Positions 15,582 to 23,873 of a stretch of 27,533 nucleotides of DNA are shown one piece after another (position 1 is the stretch's first letter; every line of letters begins with the position of its first letter). The position numbers and the translations under genes are program-made. Below the pieces are notes generated by a model. It made no database searches. It was not told the origin of the DNA and saw nothing but the letters and a program-made list of their open reading frames with translations. The stretch spans positions 1-27,533 of the forward strand of contig JAEEYY010000030.1 of assembly GCA_016288355.1 (NCBI GenBank), read 5' to 3'. The DNA is from Synergistes sp. Its GTDB lineage: Bacteria > Synergistota > Synergistia > Synergistales > Synergistaceae.

Positions 15582-15630
15582 AACTGACGTGCGCGGTTTG
15601 CCGCAGTGTTTGGGAGTGGTGAATATACGT

Positions 15631-17691
15631 ATGAAAAAAAATATGCTTTGCGCTGTACTTGCAGCTGCAGCGGTATTTATCGCCGCCTGTGCGTCCGCTG
15701 CGGAAGTGCCGGATCAGGAGGAGCAGAACCTTGTCACTGCCGCCAGGGGTATGCGTGCGTCAGGGCGTGTCCAGCTGAACTTCAAAGATCTGGAGATGGC
15801 AAAATTCATACGTTTCATGTCCGAGCTGCTGGGAGAGAACATACTCGTAAACCCGGACATATCCGGCAAGGTATCCGTCGTTTCGCCTAAAGCCGTGACG
15901 CTGAAGGAAGCGCGTCAGGTAATGCTGTCGGTCCTGGAGATGAATAACCTCACCATTCAGGATATGGACGGATATTCAAAGGTCGTTCCCCTCTCCGGAG
16001 GCGACGCGATGAGCAATATGGTGGTAAAAGGCGATCAGAGCGTCGAACCGGGGGAAAGCGTGATGGTCCAGCTCGTGCCTCTATCATACGTAAAGGCGGG
16101 GTATGTCGTTTCTCCGCTTAAGACCGCGATACCGCAGATACAGATATCGCCCATAGGGAACGGCAGCGCAGTGCTGCTGGTCGGCAAAGCCTCTCTGCTT
16201 TCGAGGGCAGCCGGAGTGATACGCGCTATAGACGCCCCTGACAGCATTCGCACGATAAAAGTCATAACCCTGCAGTATGCCAACGCCAAGCTGCTTGAAG
16301 CACAGCTGAACGCGGTGGCCAAGGACGCATCTTCCAAGCTTGCCGGCATGTCAGCTGTTGCCGACGAGCGCACAAGGAGCATCATCCTTGTCGGGAGCAG
16401 CCAGAACCTGCGGGAGAGCGAGCGTATAATAAGTTCGCTGGACAAGCCGTCGCGCACGGGGGACTTCCACGTCTACAAGCTGAAAAACGCCGATGCGAAG
16501 ACTGTCGCGGAGCAGATGTCTCAGATACTTGCCGTGGCGGCAAAGCTTTCTCCCGACCAAAAGGGCGTGATGCCGACCACGGTCGTTCCGGACCTGCCGA
16601 CGAACAGCCTTGTATTTACAGCATCTCAGGAGCAGTATAACTCTCTTAAGGCAATACTTGAAAACCTTGACACCCAGCCGAAGCAGGTGATGCTGCGCGG
16701 GCTTATCGCCGAGGTGAGCCTCAATAAGCTGAACAGCGCCGGCATTGACTGGGCCGCATGGGGCGGCGACATATTCGGCAGCATCGTGGCCGCCGGCAAC
16801 ATGCAGCTCGGCAATTCAGCGGTCCCATCGGACGTGCAGCAGCTCTATCAGAACCTGATGACCGAGGAAAGGGTGATCACCAACCAGGCCGGCAACGCGA
16901 TAGGCACTATAACGGAGACCAAGGGAGCTGCTTTGGTATATGCTTATATAAAGCTTCTCAACAAGTTTGATGCGATAAATGTCCTTTCGATGCCGAGGCT
17001 GATGTGCACCGACAACCTGAAGAGCACTCTGCAGGTAGGGCAGGTCATACCCCAGCTTAAAGGGAGCCTGACTAACCAGACAAACACGAACTCAGTTACG
17101 AATTCCTACGAGTACAAGGACGTCGGACTTATTCTCAACGTGACGCCGCATATCCGAAGCGGAAATCTGATAGCGCTCGAGATAGAGCAGAGCATAGAGG
17201 ATCTGATGACGACGATGAACTCGGTGACGCCTGTCACATCGAAGCGCGAAGTTAAGACGAGCGTCCTCGTGGCAAACGGCGAGACAGTGGTCATCGGAGG
17301 CCTCATCAAAGAAGCCGAAAAAGAACTGCGCAACAGGGTGCCGCTCTTCTCCTACATCCCGATAATAGGCAACCTCTTCAGGTCGAATGAGCGTCAGCGC
17401 GAGAAGGTAGACCTGATGATATTCCTTACGCCGTATATCCTTGAAACGCCGCAGCAGGCTTCGCAGATAACCAACGAGATAATACGCGACGGGCAGAAGC
17501 TCAGTGACGCCGAAGAAACGCTTCTGCAGCGCAACAACAGAGATTATCAGAAGGCGACGAAGCAGGAAGGCATATCGCGCGAGATGATCGATCCGAGACG
17601 CGGGGTTGTTTCTGATGATGCTGCCGAAACTGTGGAAGCCGCGCCTGCAGAGGAGGCTGCGCCTGACCCCCAGGGGGCCAGCCCGAGATAA
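15631..17691 (+). CDS. gspD: Type II secretion outer-membrane secretin GspD
   Basis: A 686-residue secretin forming the outer-membrane exit channel. The ATG at 15631 begins a signal peptide (MKKNMLCAVLAAAAVFIAAC); GTGGTG and GGGAG lie just upstream, and the open frame back to 15589 looks like non-coding spacer. Residues ~45-120 are the N0 domain (LNFKDLEMAKFIRFMSELLG). N1-N3 follow to ~345 (repeated pattern including RSIILVGSSQNLRESERII). The secretin core runs from ~350 to 610, with SMPRLMCTDN, YEYKDVGLILNVTPHI and VPLFSYIPIIGNLFRS. A ~75-residue Ala/Glu-rich tail ends the protein. The signal region contains I-A-A-C20, a possible lipobox, as well as ASA-A for signal peptidase I. gspE follows with no gap. 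Confidence 0.95.
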   Translation: MKKNMLCAVLAAAAVFIAACASAAEVPDQEEQNLVTAARGMRASGRVQLNFKDLEMAKFIRFMSELLGENILVNPDISGKVSVVSPKAVTLKEARQVMLSVLEMNNLTIQDMDGYSKVVPLSGGDAMSNMVVKGDQSVEPGESVMVQLVPLSYVKAGYVVSPLKTAIPQIQISPIGNGSAVLLVGKASLLSRAAGVIRAIDAPDSIRTIKVITLQYANAKLLEAQLNAVAKDASSKLAGMSAVADERTRSIILVGSSQNLRESERIISSLDKPSRTGDFHVYKLKNADAKTVAEQMSQILAVAAKLSPDQKGVMPTTVVPDLPTNSLVFTASQEQYNSLKAILENLDTQPKQVMLRGLIAEVSLNKLNSAGIDWAAWGGDIFGSIVAAGNMQLGNSAVPSDVQQLYQNLMTEERVITNQAGNAIGTITETKGAALVYAYIKLLNKFDAINVLSMPRLMCTDNLKSTLQVGQVIPQLKGSLTNQTNTNSVTNSYEYKDVGLILNVTPHIRSGNLIALEIEQSIEDLMTTMNSVTPVTSKREVKTSVLVANGETVVIGGLIKEAEKELRNRVPLFSYIPIIGNLFRSNERQREKVDLMIFLTPYILETPQQASQITNEIIRDGQKLSDAEETLLQRNNRDYQKATKQEGISREMIDPRRGVVSDDAAETVEAAPAEEAAPDPQGASPR

Positions 17692-19185
17692 ATGGCTGAG
17701 CTTTTGAGAGATCTCGGCGCTGCTCCTGAAAAGGTGCTTGATCTGATACCAGAGAGCGTCAGCCTTGATGTGCTGCGGGACAAATGCTTTGTTCCTATAG
17801 CACTCTACGACGGCGTTATGATATTTGCGGCGGCTGATTATTCGTCTGTCATCGAGGCGCAGCTGCTTGCCGCTTCCGCAGGCGCCGTTGCCGACGTCAG
17901 GTTATTTTCCCCCTCCGAGATACAGAATCTTATTCGCGCTCTTTACGATATAAAAAACGGGGTCGGCGAAGAGACGCTGAACGCGATAGAGGAGATCGAC
18001 GATCTTTCGGAGCTTGTTCGGCAGGAGGTCATGAGCGACAGCTCTGATGCGCCCGTAGTACGTCTGGTGAACGGCATACTTATGGAATCGCTGAAGGAAC
18101 GCGCCACTGATATCCATATAGAACCTTACGAAGACAGAGTGGCGGTGCGCTACCGCATCGACGGGGTCCTTTCCGACAGATATATGCTCTCTAAAGGGCA
18201 TCAGGCGCCCGTTACGAGCCGCATAAAAGTAATGGCGAACATGGATATCGCCGAGCGTTTCATACCGCAGGACGGCAGGATAGGCATCAGCCTCGGTTCC
18301 AGGCTGGTGGATGTGCGTGTCAGCTCTCTGCCCACGCAGCATGGAGAACGGCTGGTGCTGCGTCTGCTGGACAGAGCGCGCGGGGTGCTCACGATGGAAG
18401 AGCTCGGCATGAAGGCCGGCGAACGTGAACGGATGGAAAAACTGATATGCCGTCCCAACGGAATGATACTCTTTACCGGACCGACCGGTTCCGGCAAGAG
18501 CACTAGCCTTTACGCGATACTGCAGAGGCTTGCGCGCCCCCAGGTCAATATCATCACTGTAGAGGACCCGATAGAATATGATCTGCCCGGGGTCGGGCAG
18601 GTCCAGGTGAACGAAAAGGCCGGGCTTACGTTTGCTAATACGCTGCGCTCGATATTGCGTCAGGACCCGGACATAATAATGATCGGCGAGATGCGCGATT
18701 TTGATACCGCGCACATAGGCATACAGGCCTCACTTACAGGCCATCTTGTCTTTTCCACGCTGCACACGAACGATTCGATAAGCGCGGTGACGCGCCTTTC
18801 AGACATGGGCGTGGAGCCTTATCTTATCGCGGGGTCGCTTTTAGGCGTAGTAGCCCAGCGGCTCGTACGGCGCATATGTCCGCACTGCAGGAAAGAGGTC
18901 GGCACCACGGGCTTCCTGCAGAAAAACGGCATAAACCGCGCATGGCGCGGCGAAGGATGCGAGTTCTGCGGAGGAACCGGCTATCACGGACGTTTCGGCC
19001 TCTATGAGCAGTTCGAAGTCACGCCGGATATCCAGGAGGCCATTGCCCGCTCGGCGTCGGCTCATGAACTGAAAGAAGCTGCGCGCGGAAACGGCTTTGC
19101 AACGCTTTTTGAGCTCGGGCTGCAGGCGGTAAGAGAGGGCGAGACCTCGCCGGAAGAGATGCTGCGCGTAGTAGGCGAGGTTTAG
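17692..19185 (+). CDS. gspE: Type II secretion assembly ATPase GspE
   Basis: A 497-residue cytoplasmic secretion ATPase. The N-terminal MshEN-like domain (~1-90) binds the GspL cytoplasmic domain in known systems. Then come N2E (~120-240, RATDIHIEPYEDRVAVRYRI) and the RecA-like core. The core has Walker A GPTGSGKST at ~263-271, the Asp box near VEDPIEYDLPGVGQVQVNE, Walker B DPDIIMIGEMRD and the His box TGHLVFSTLHTND. Two Cys pairs (C396/C399 in CPHC and C423/C426 in CEFC) form the GspE/PilB-type zinc module. All catalytic motifs are intact. The ATG follows the gspD stop directly, and gspF begins 2 bases after its own stop. Confidence 0.95.
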   Translation: MAELLRDLGAAPEKVLDLIPESVSLDVLRDKCFVPIALYDGVMIFAAADYSSVIEAQLLAASAGAVADVRLFSPSEIQNLIRALYDIKNGVGEETLNAIEEIDDLSELVRQEVMSDSSDAPVVRLVNGILMESLKERATDIHIEPYEDRVAVRYRIDGVLSDRYMLSKGHQAPVTSRIKVMANMDIAERFIPQDGRIGISLGSRLVDVRVSSLPTQHGERLVLRLLDRARGVLTMEELGMKAGERERMEKLICRPNGMILFTGPTGSGKSTSLYAILQRLARPQVNIITVEDPIEYDLPGVGQVQVNEKAGLTFANTLRSILRQDPDIIMIGEMRDFDTAHIGIQASLTGHLVFSTLHTNDSISAVTRLSDMGVEPYLIAGSLLGVVAQRLVRRICPHCRKEVGTTGFLQKNGINRAWRGEGCEFCGGTGYHGRFGLYEQFEVTPDIQEAIARSASAHELKEAARGNGFATLFELGLQAVREGETSPEEMLRVVGEV

Positions 19186-19187
19186 TT

Positions 19188-20357
19188 ATGCCTTTATACA
19201 GGGCCGAAGTTTATACGCCCGCCGGAGAAAAGAAACAGATAAGCAGGGAAGCCGCCGGAGAAAACGATCTGCTTCGCTGGCTTGCAGCCCGGAAATACAC
19301 CGTGGTCTCCGTACATGAGCAGAGGCCGCGGGAATTCTTCCTCCCGCTGCGCAGACATGCAAGAAAGCTGACTCTGGCTGAACAGCATACATTCTGTACG
19401 ACACTTTCCTCTTTCATGAGAAGCGGACTCTCGATGACGGAGGTCCTGAGCCTTCTTCAGAAACAGACAAAAGACAAATATGTCAGCTCCGTCTATGCCG
19501 GTCTGCGCGAAATGGTGGAAGAGGGGCGCTCCCTTGCCGCGTCGATGACCGCGTCAGGCGTGTTCAGGGAGAGCCTGACCGGAATGGTGGAGTCAGGAGA
19601 AAAGTCCGCGTCGCTTGCCGGCATACTTGAAAAAGCGGCAGATCTCATACAAAACGAGATATCGCTGCGCCGCAGGATACAGTCGTCGCTTACATATCCG
19701 CTGCTGATGCTTGTTGTAGGCGCCGGCGTAGTTGTTTTTCTGCTGAGCTTTGTGGTCCCGAAGCTCACTGCGCTTGTCGTTGAATCGGGGGCGGAGCTGC
19801 CTTTCGTCACAAGGCTGCTTATATTCATATCGTCGGTAGTGCGTATCGGTCTTATACCGTTCGTCATTGCCGTAATCGCTGTATTTTTATGGCTCAGGTT
19901 TACCGGGAGGAAGATATCTCTTCCTTTTTTCCGCAGCATACGTGACAATATGGTATTTTCTCTTATATTCAGCCAGACCGGCACACTGCTTAAGTCCGGC
20001 ATGCCGCTCGTGGAGGCCCTCAAACTGACAGAACCGCTCGATACGGTTAAGGGGCGCCTGTCTGCGGTAGCTGAGCATATAAGGGACGGTTACCGCTTCT
20101 CTCAGGCCCTTGAAAAAGAGGGGTCTTTCCCAGAGGAGTTAGTCGCGGTCATCCGTGTTGGCGAAAGCGGCGGCAGCCTCCCGGACGCGGCCGAACGTCT
20201 TGGCAGGAACTGCTGGGAGTATGCGCAGGGCTCTATGCAGAAATGGGCGGCGCTTGCCGAGCCTGTGATAATATTGATAATGGGCGGTCTGGTCGGATTT
20301 GTCGTTATCGCGGTGCTTCTTCCGATATTCGACCTGTCGTCGATGGCCGGCAGGTAG
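19188..20357 (+). CDS. gspF: Type II secretion inner-membrane platform protein GspF
   Basis: A 389-residue polytopic platform protein at the base of the pseudopilus. It shows the duplicated T2SSF domain. The first copy spans ~60-185 (FCTTLSSFMRSGLSMTEVL, then GESLAASM-type and ESGEKSASLAGILEKAAD), followed by a membrane helix at ~165-190 (YPLLMLVVGAGVVVFLLSFV) and a second at ~210-235. The second T2SSF copy is at ~260-385 (FSQTGTLLKSGMPLVEAL, VIRVGESGGSLPDAAERLG), ending in the C-terminal helix VIILIMGGLVGFVVIAVLLPIF. GAGG around 19177 serves the ATG at 19188. It is the last secretion gene in the run; no gspG follows, and a glycan gene starts 30 bases on. Confidence 0.95.
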   Translation: MPLYRAEVYTPAGEKKQISREAAGENDLLRWLAARKYTVVSVHEQRPREFFLPLRRHARKLTLAEQHTFCTTLSSFMRSGLSMTEVLSLLQKQTKDKYVSSVYAGLREMVEEGRSLAASMTASGVFRESLTGMVESGEKSASLAGILEKAADLIQNEISLRRRIQSSLTYPLLMLVVGAGVVVFLLSFVVPKLTALVVESGAELPFVTRLLIFISSVVRIGLIPFVIAVIAVFLWLRFTGRKISLPFFRSIRDNMVFSLIFSQTGTLLKSGMPLVEALKLTEPLDTVKGRLSAVAEHIRDGYRFSQALEKEGSFPEELVAVIRVGESGGSLPDAAERLGRNCWEYAQGSMQKWAALAEPVIILIMGGLVGFVVIAVLLPIFDLSSMAGR

Positions 20358-20387
20358 TGGATTTATTTTTAAGGTGGTAACGGTGCA

Positions 20388-21653
20388 ATGGAGATAACGG
20401 GCCTCAAAGATAGATTTATAGAACTAATGAAAGACGAAGATAAAAGATATTGCGCAGCGCAGATACTGTTTGCGTTGTCTATATCGTTCGGCTGGTTCAT
20501 CGAAGACGGCTACAGACGCGGCCTTTTCCTGCTTGCTCTGCTGCTGCTTAACAGGAAGCAGCTGAAAAGCGGCGTTATCAAACAATGGAACGGGTTAACG
20601 CTTGCCGCTGGCCTCCTGCTGCTTGCGCTTGCCGCATGGGTGCTGTTTATACCGCTTGCCGCCGGTACCGACTCTTTCAAAATGAGGCTGGCGGGTACTG
20701 CGCGCCCGCTGGAGATCGTCCTTTACGGCTGGGGCGTGATGCTCTTTGCGAAGGACAGTTTTTTTGAAAAATATTTCTTCCGTTTCTCGGCGCTGAGCGC
20801 GGCCGCATATACGCTGATCGCGATCATTAACAGAGCGATGCTGCATTTTTCTACGGAGAGAAACGACTGGCTTTTCGACAAACACGCGGCTTTTGCCGGC
20901 ATAATACTTGCGTCGCTTCTGCCATGGCTGCTCGCAGCCGCTTTTGACAAACGGAACAAAAACTCCGTGCGCGCGGCAGCGGCTGTGATGGTCATTCTTA
21001 ATTTTGCGGCGGTGCTGGTCACATATTACCGCACGATACTGCTTGCCGTGACAGTGCAGCTCTTCTTCGCCTTATTTATCACAGGGCGCTGCTTCGGCTT
21101 CAGTTTTACAAAGCACAAGGGGATGCTGCTTGCGCTCCTGCTTTTGGCGGCTTCCGTGCCGGTGGTTCTTTACAATACGAGTACGACGATAAGAGTGGAG
21201 CTCCGCGACAATATAGAACGCTCTCTCTCGGTCGGCACGAACTTCGACAAGTTCACGACGGACCGCGGTGAGATATGGCAGGAAGCGACAGAGCTGATAT
21301 CGTTCCGCAGACTCGGCGGTTACGGCTGGGTCGATTACAATGATTTCGCAGTGATAAGAAAGCATCATCCTCATTCGAGCTATATCCAGGCTGCCTTCCA
21401 TACCGGCATCCCCGGCGCGCTGCTCTATACCGCGTCCCTTGCCGTCTGCGCGCTGCTTGCGCTCATCTACATCGCGCGCGGAAAGGGCGATCCTGCGATA
21501 TCTTACGCAATTTTCTTAGGCCTTGCGGCAACAGCCGTTGCCAGCCTGTTTGAATCGTATTTTTTTACAAGCCGCGAATATCTGATACCTTTCTGGTCGC
21601 AGCTTGCGATGCTCGTATCGCCTCTTTACTCTGATTCGCGAAAAGAGCTGTGA
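20388..21653 (+). CDS. Second Wzy_C-family membrane protein (O-antigen ligase/polymerase-like)
   Basis: A 421-residue multi-pass membrane protein with about ten hydrophobic segments. A large loop (~residues 260-330) carries DRGEIWQEATELISFRRLGG and the family's closing motif HPHSSYIQAAFHTGIPG. This matches the Wzy_C family (O-antigen ligase WaaL, Wzy polymerases). AAGGTGG (20371-20377) is 10 bases before the ATG. It is only distantly related by eye to the Wzy_C protein at 8455 and lacks its C-terminal tail. Followed by four to five glycosyltransferase genes, it is the better candidate for the ligase or polymerase of this glycan locus. Ligase versus polymerase cannot be told from sequence alone. 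Confidence 0.75.
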   Translation: MEITGLKDRFIELMKDEDKRYCAAQILFALSISFGWFIEDGYRRGLFLLALLLLNRKQLKSGVIKQWNGLTLAAGLLLLALAAWVLFIPLAAGTDSFKMRLAGTARPLEIVLYGWGVMLFAKDSFFEKYFFRFSALSAAAYTLIAIINRAMLHFSTERNDWLFDKHAAFAGIILASLLPWLLAAAFDKRNKNSVRAAAAVMVILNFAAVLVTYYRTILLAVTVQLFFALFITGRCFGFSFTKHKGMLLALLLLAASVPVVLYNTSTTIRVELRDNIERSLSVGTNFDKFTTDRGEIWQEATELISFRRLGGYGWVDYNDFAVIRKHHPHSSYIQAAFHTGIPGALLYTASLAVCALLALIYIARGKGDPAISYAIFLGLAATAVASLFESYFFTSREYLIPFWSQLAMLVSPLYSDSRKEL

Positions 21654-21657
21654 AGCG

Positions 21658-22680
21658 ATGCCCCGCGCCCCGTTCCTGAGTGTGATAATACCGGCCTATA
21701 ACGTAGAAGCCTATCTGACTGAATGTCTCGATTCTCTCTTTGACGGCATTGCTCAGCTTCCGCAGGGTACAGCTGAAGTAATAATCGTCAATGACGGATC
21801 GACGGACGGCACCCCGTCGCTGCTCGCGGAGTATAAAAATAATCATCTTTTCAGACAGATAGATCAGGAAAATGCAGGACAGTCCGCTGCGCGCAACGCG
21901 GGCCTCAGAGCGGCTTCAGGCGAGTATGTCTGCTTCTTCGACAGCGACGACTATATACTGCCTGACGCGCTTGCAAAGGCGATCTCCTTTCTGCGCGAAA
22001 ATGCCGCAGCGGATATCGTTGAGTACGACTACACCGAGCTTGACGAGTCAAGCGGCAGTATGAGAGAGGTAAAAGAAAGACCTCTTCTGTCGGAAGGCGG
22101 CGGCCAGCAGCTGTGTGCTTCATGGATAAGGGAGGGCTTCTTCAGGCCCCTTGTCTGGACGAAGATAGTAAGACGCAGGCTTCTGACCGAGAACGGGCTT
22201 TTCTTCTTAGAGGGCATAACCAGAGAGGATGAAGAGTGGTGCCCGAAAATATTCGCCTATGCCGCGGAAGCGGCCTATATCCCGCTTTCTCTGTATGTCT
22301 ACCGTAAGAACCGCCCCGGTTCGACGATGTATACGAAACGCGAAAAAGATTATTTCGATATGATAAAGGTCTTCGATTCTCTGCTGGAGTTTTCAAAACG
22401 CGAAGGGCTCTCCTCAGAATACGCGGCGGCGCTGCGCGAAGACGCATCCTCGATCTACTTCGGAGTGCTGGCCGGTGCTAAGGCAGACGGCAAATACAAT
22501 GAAAAACTCATCGACGAACTGTCGGAACGCATCGGCATCGTAAGGTACAGCGGCAAGTTCCACCGCCGCTTCTTCTACTTCCGTCTTTTGAAAGTATTTG
22601 GTGTGAAGGCGTTTTATTTCTGTAAACACGGATTCAAGGAAAATTTATCGGCGCGGAAGAACGCCATGAAAAAAGGATAA
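21658..22680 (+). CDS. Family 2 (GT-A) glycosyltransferase
   Basis: A 340-residue cytosolic sugar transferase. The ATG at 21658 is preferred (AAAAGAG at 21641-21647); a longer frame from 21604 lies entirely within the previous gene. The GT2 hallmarks are FLSVIIPAYNVEAYLTECLDS at the N-terminus, VNDGSTDGT (D46), NAGQSAARNAGL, and the metal-binding FFDSDDY (D95-D98). The C-terminal third is helical and less conserved, with a basic tail. The acceptor and donor sugars cannot be predicted. It begins 4 bases after the Wzy_C gene, so it is probably in its operon. Confidence 0.9.
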   Translation: MPRAPFLSVIIPAYNVEAYLTECLDSLFDGIAQLPQGTAEVIIVNDGSTDGTPSLLAEYKNNHLFRQIDQENAGQSAARNAGLRAASGEYVCFFDSDDYILPDALAKAISFLRENAAADIVEYDYTELDESSGSMREVKERPLLSEGGGQQLCASWIREGFFRPLVWTKIVRRRLLTENGLFFLEGITREDEEWCPKIFAYAAEAAYIPLSLYVYRKNRPGSTMYTKREKDYFDMIKVFDSLLEFSKREGLSSEYAAALREDASSIYFGVLAGAKADGKYNEKLIDELSERIGIVRYSGKFHRRFFYFRLLKVFGVKAFYFCKHGFKENLSARKNAMKKG

Positions 22681-22728
22681 TGAAGGGTGCCGGATATGCA
22701 TATTTTCTCTAATCTGACGTCGGCGGCC

Positions 22729-22756
22729 TCTGACAGAGAAAATCGCTGCTGTCAGA
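22729..22756 (+). other. Hairpin in the spacer between the two GT2 genes
   Basis: TCTGACAG (22729-22736) pairs perfectly with CTGTCAGA (22749-22756) around a 12-base loop, in the 107-base spacer. It is not followed by a T-tract, so it is not a standard terminator. A 10-base palindrome ATATGCATAT lies nearby at 22694-22703. It may affect mRNA stability between the two genes; no function can be assigned. Confidence 0.25.
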
Positions 22757-22787
22757 AAGATCTTTCGTAAAGAGGCGGTGGTGCGCC

Positions 22788-23786
22788 GTGACGGAAGTAA
22801 GCGTTATCGTTCCCGTATATAATCTGGAAGAGAGGCTGCCGTCTGCGCTTGGTTCTCTTGTGCGACAGGACTTTGGGGACCTTGAGATCATTGTGGTAGA
22901 CGACGCTTCTCACGATAACAGCGCCTGCTGCGCCCGGGATATACTGCAGCGCAGCGGCAGACGCTTCCGCATCATACGCCATGAAAAGAACCTTGGCTGC
23001 TCCGCTGCGAGAAACCGGGGACTGAATGAAGCCTCCGGCCGCTGTGTGCTCTTTTTCGACGGAGACGATATGGCGGAGAGCAGTTTTATCTCCTCTCTTT
23101 TCCGTTCCCTGAATGAAAGCGGCGCCGACTTTGCCTCCTGCGGCTATAAGACGCTCGACGCAGCCGCGGGCGAAGTAAGGGAGTATCCCCTTATCTGTCC
23201 GCAAGGGCTTCCAAAAGAAAAAATACTTGAGATGCGTATAATGAACAAACTTGACATCCCGCACTGCGCTACGCTTTACCGCAGGGATTTTCTTACACGC
23301 AATTCGCTCTGCTACAAGGAAGGCTGCACAGCCGGCGAAGATGTCGAATTTTTGATAAAAGTCCTCTGCCGCGCTGAAAAGTGTTCTTTTATTTCCGACT
23401 GCCTCTATATCTATGTCCAGCACGACGGCATGGGCTCGCGTGCCGAAATAACAGACCGTGAGAAGAAGATAGAACGCTACCTGCATCACACAGAGGCCCA
23501 CTTTCGCAGTGCGGAATATATAAAGAGATATACCAAAGGCAAAAAACTAAGGGTCATTGCCGAAAATCTGATGCTGCCGCTGGGGTGTCTGCGGATGCTG
23601 TCTTACTATGCGATGAGCGGACAAAAAGACCGCTTTTACGAAATGCTTTCTTCCGATGCCGTAAGACGAATAATATCAGGCAGCCGCGCATCGGCTCTGA
23701 TAAAGCCCGAGGTCTTCCTCCGCGGCTGTTCCGCGCTCATTATGCCTTCGCTCTATTATAAAAAATACAGAGGCTATGCGGGATGA
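22788..23786 (+). CDS. Family 2 (GT-A) glycosyltransferase
   Basis: A 332-residue GT2 enzyme starting at GTG 22788 behind GAGGCGGTGG (22774-22783). Motifs in order are VSVIVPVYNLEERLPSAL, EIIVVDDASHDNS, NLGCSAARNRGLNEASG and the metal site FFDGDD (D91-D94). A CTAGEDVEFLIK segment follows, where GT2 enzymes place the catalytic 'ED' pair (here GEDVEF). The C-terminus is basic and partly hydrophobic, suggesting membrane association. It is similar in design to the preceding GT2 but clearly divergent, so it is not a recent duplicate. It ends the first part of the glycan operon; a terminator hairpin follows 17 bases after the stop. Confidence 0.9.
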   Translation: MTEVSVIVPVYNLEERLPSALGSLVRQDFGDLEIIVVDDASHDNSACCARDILQRSGRRFRIIRHEKNLGCSAARNRGLNEASGRCVLFFDGDDMAESSFISSLFRSLNESGADFASCGYKTLDAAAGEVREYPLICPQGLPKEKILEMRIMNKLDIPHCATLYRRDFLTRNSLCYKEGCTAGEDVEFLIKVLCRAEKCSFISDCLYIYVQHDGMGSRAEITDREKKIERYLHHTEAHFRSAEYIKRYTKGKKLRVIAENLMLPLGCLRMLSYYAMSGQKDRFYEMLSSDAVRRIISGSRASALIKPEVFLRGCSALIMPSLYYKKYRGYAG

Positions 23787-23803
23787 CAGATACCCTGAGT
23801 TTT

Positions 23804-23830
23804 AAAGCGGCGTCCTGCCCTGCCGCTTTT
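23804..23830 (+). terminator. Rho-independent terminator after the second GT2 gene
   Basis: AAAGCGGC (23804-23811) pairs with GCCGCTTT (23822-23829) around a 10-base loop, ending in TTTT (23827-23830). The stem is short but GC-rich at its core. It suggests the genes downstream have their own transcription start or rely on read-through. Confidence 0.65.
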
Positions 23831-23844
23831 GCATCCAATCCTTT

Positions 23845-23873
23845 TTGAGACGAATGTTTTACTTCCATATGCT
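23845..23873 (+). promoter_or_regulatory. Candidate sigma70-type promoter for the GT8-GT4-GT4 group
   Basis: TTGAGA (23845-23850) and TATGCT (23868-23873) are 17 bases apart, just after a terminator and ahead of a gene group that otherwise lacks a promoter. The -35 matches consensus at 5/6 and the -10 at 4/6. Initiation would be near 23880, leaving a leader of about 225 bases. Confidence 0.35.

Noticed and set aside
17902..18714. Minus-strand open frame of 270 codons opposite gspE
   Set aside because: gspE has all catalytic motifs in the plus strand; the antisense translation shows no recognisable domain. The same applies to the minus-strand frames at 421-1167 and 2522-3274.
22694..22703. 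ATATGCATAT palindrome as an operator
   Set aside because: A single 10-base AT-rich palindrome within an operon spacer, with no promoter or regulator gene nearby.
22696..22770. Tiny open frame (24 codons, MHIFSNLTSAASDREN...) with GAAGGG upstream, between the two GT2 genes
   Set aside because: No known family, contains one arm of a hairpin, and short frames of this size occur by chance; insufficient support for a gene or leader peptide.
22776..22792. GGCGGTGGTGCG resembling the ops/JUMPstart element of polysaccharide operons
   Set aside because: It matches only part of the GGCGGTAGCNTG consensus, lies directly at a ribosome site inside the operon rather than in a long leader, and is best explained as the Shine-Dalgarno region of the GT2 gene.
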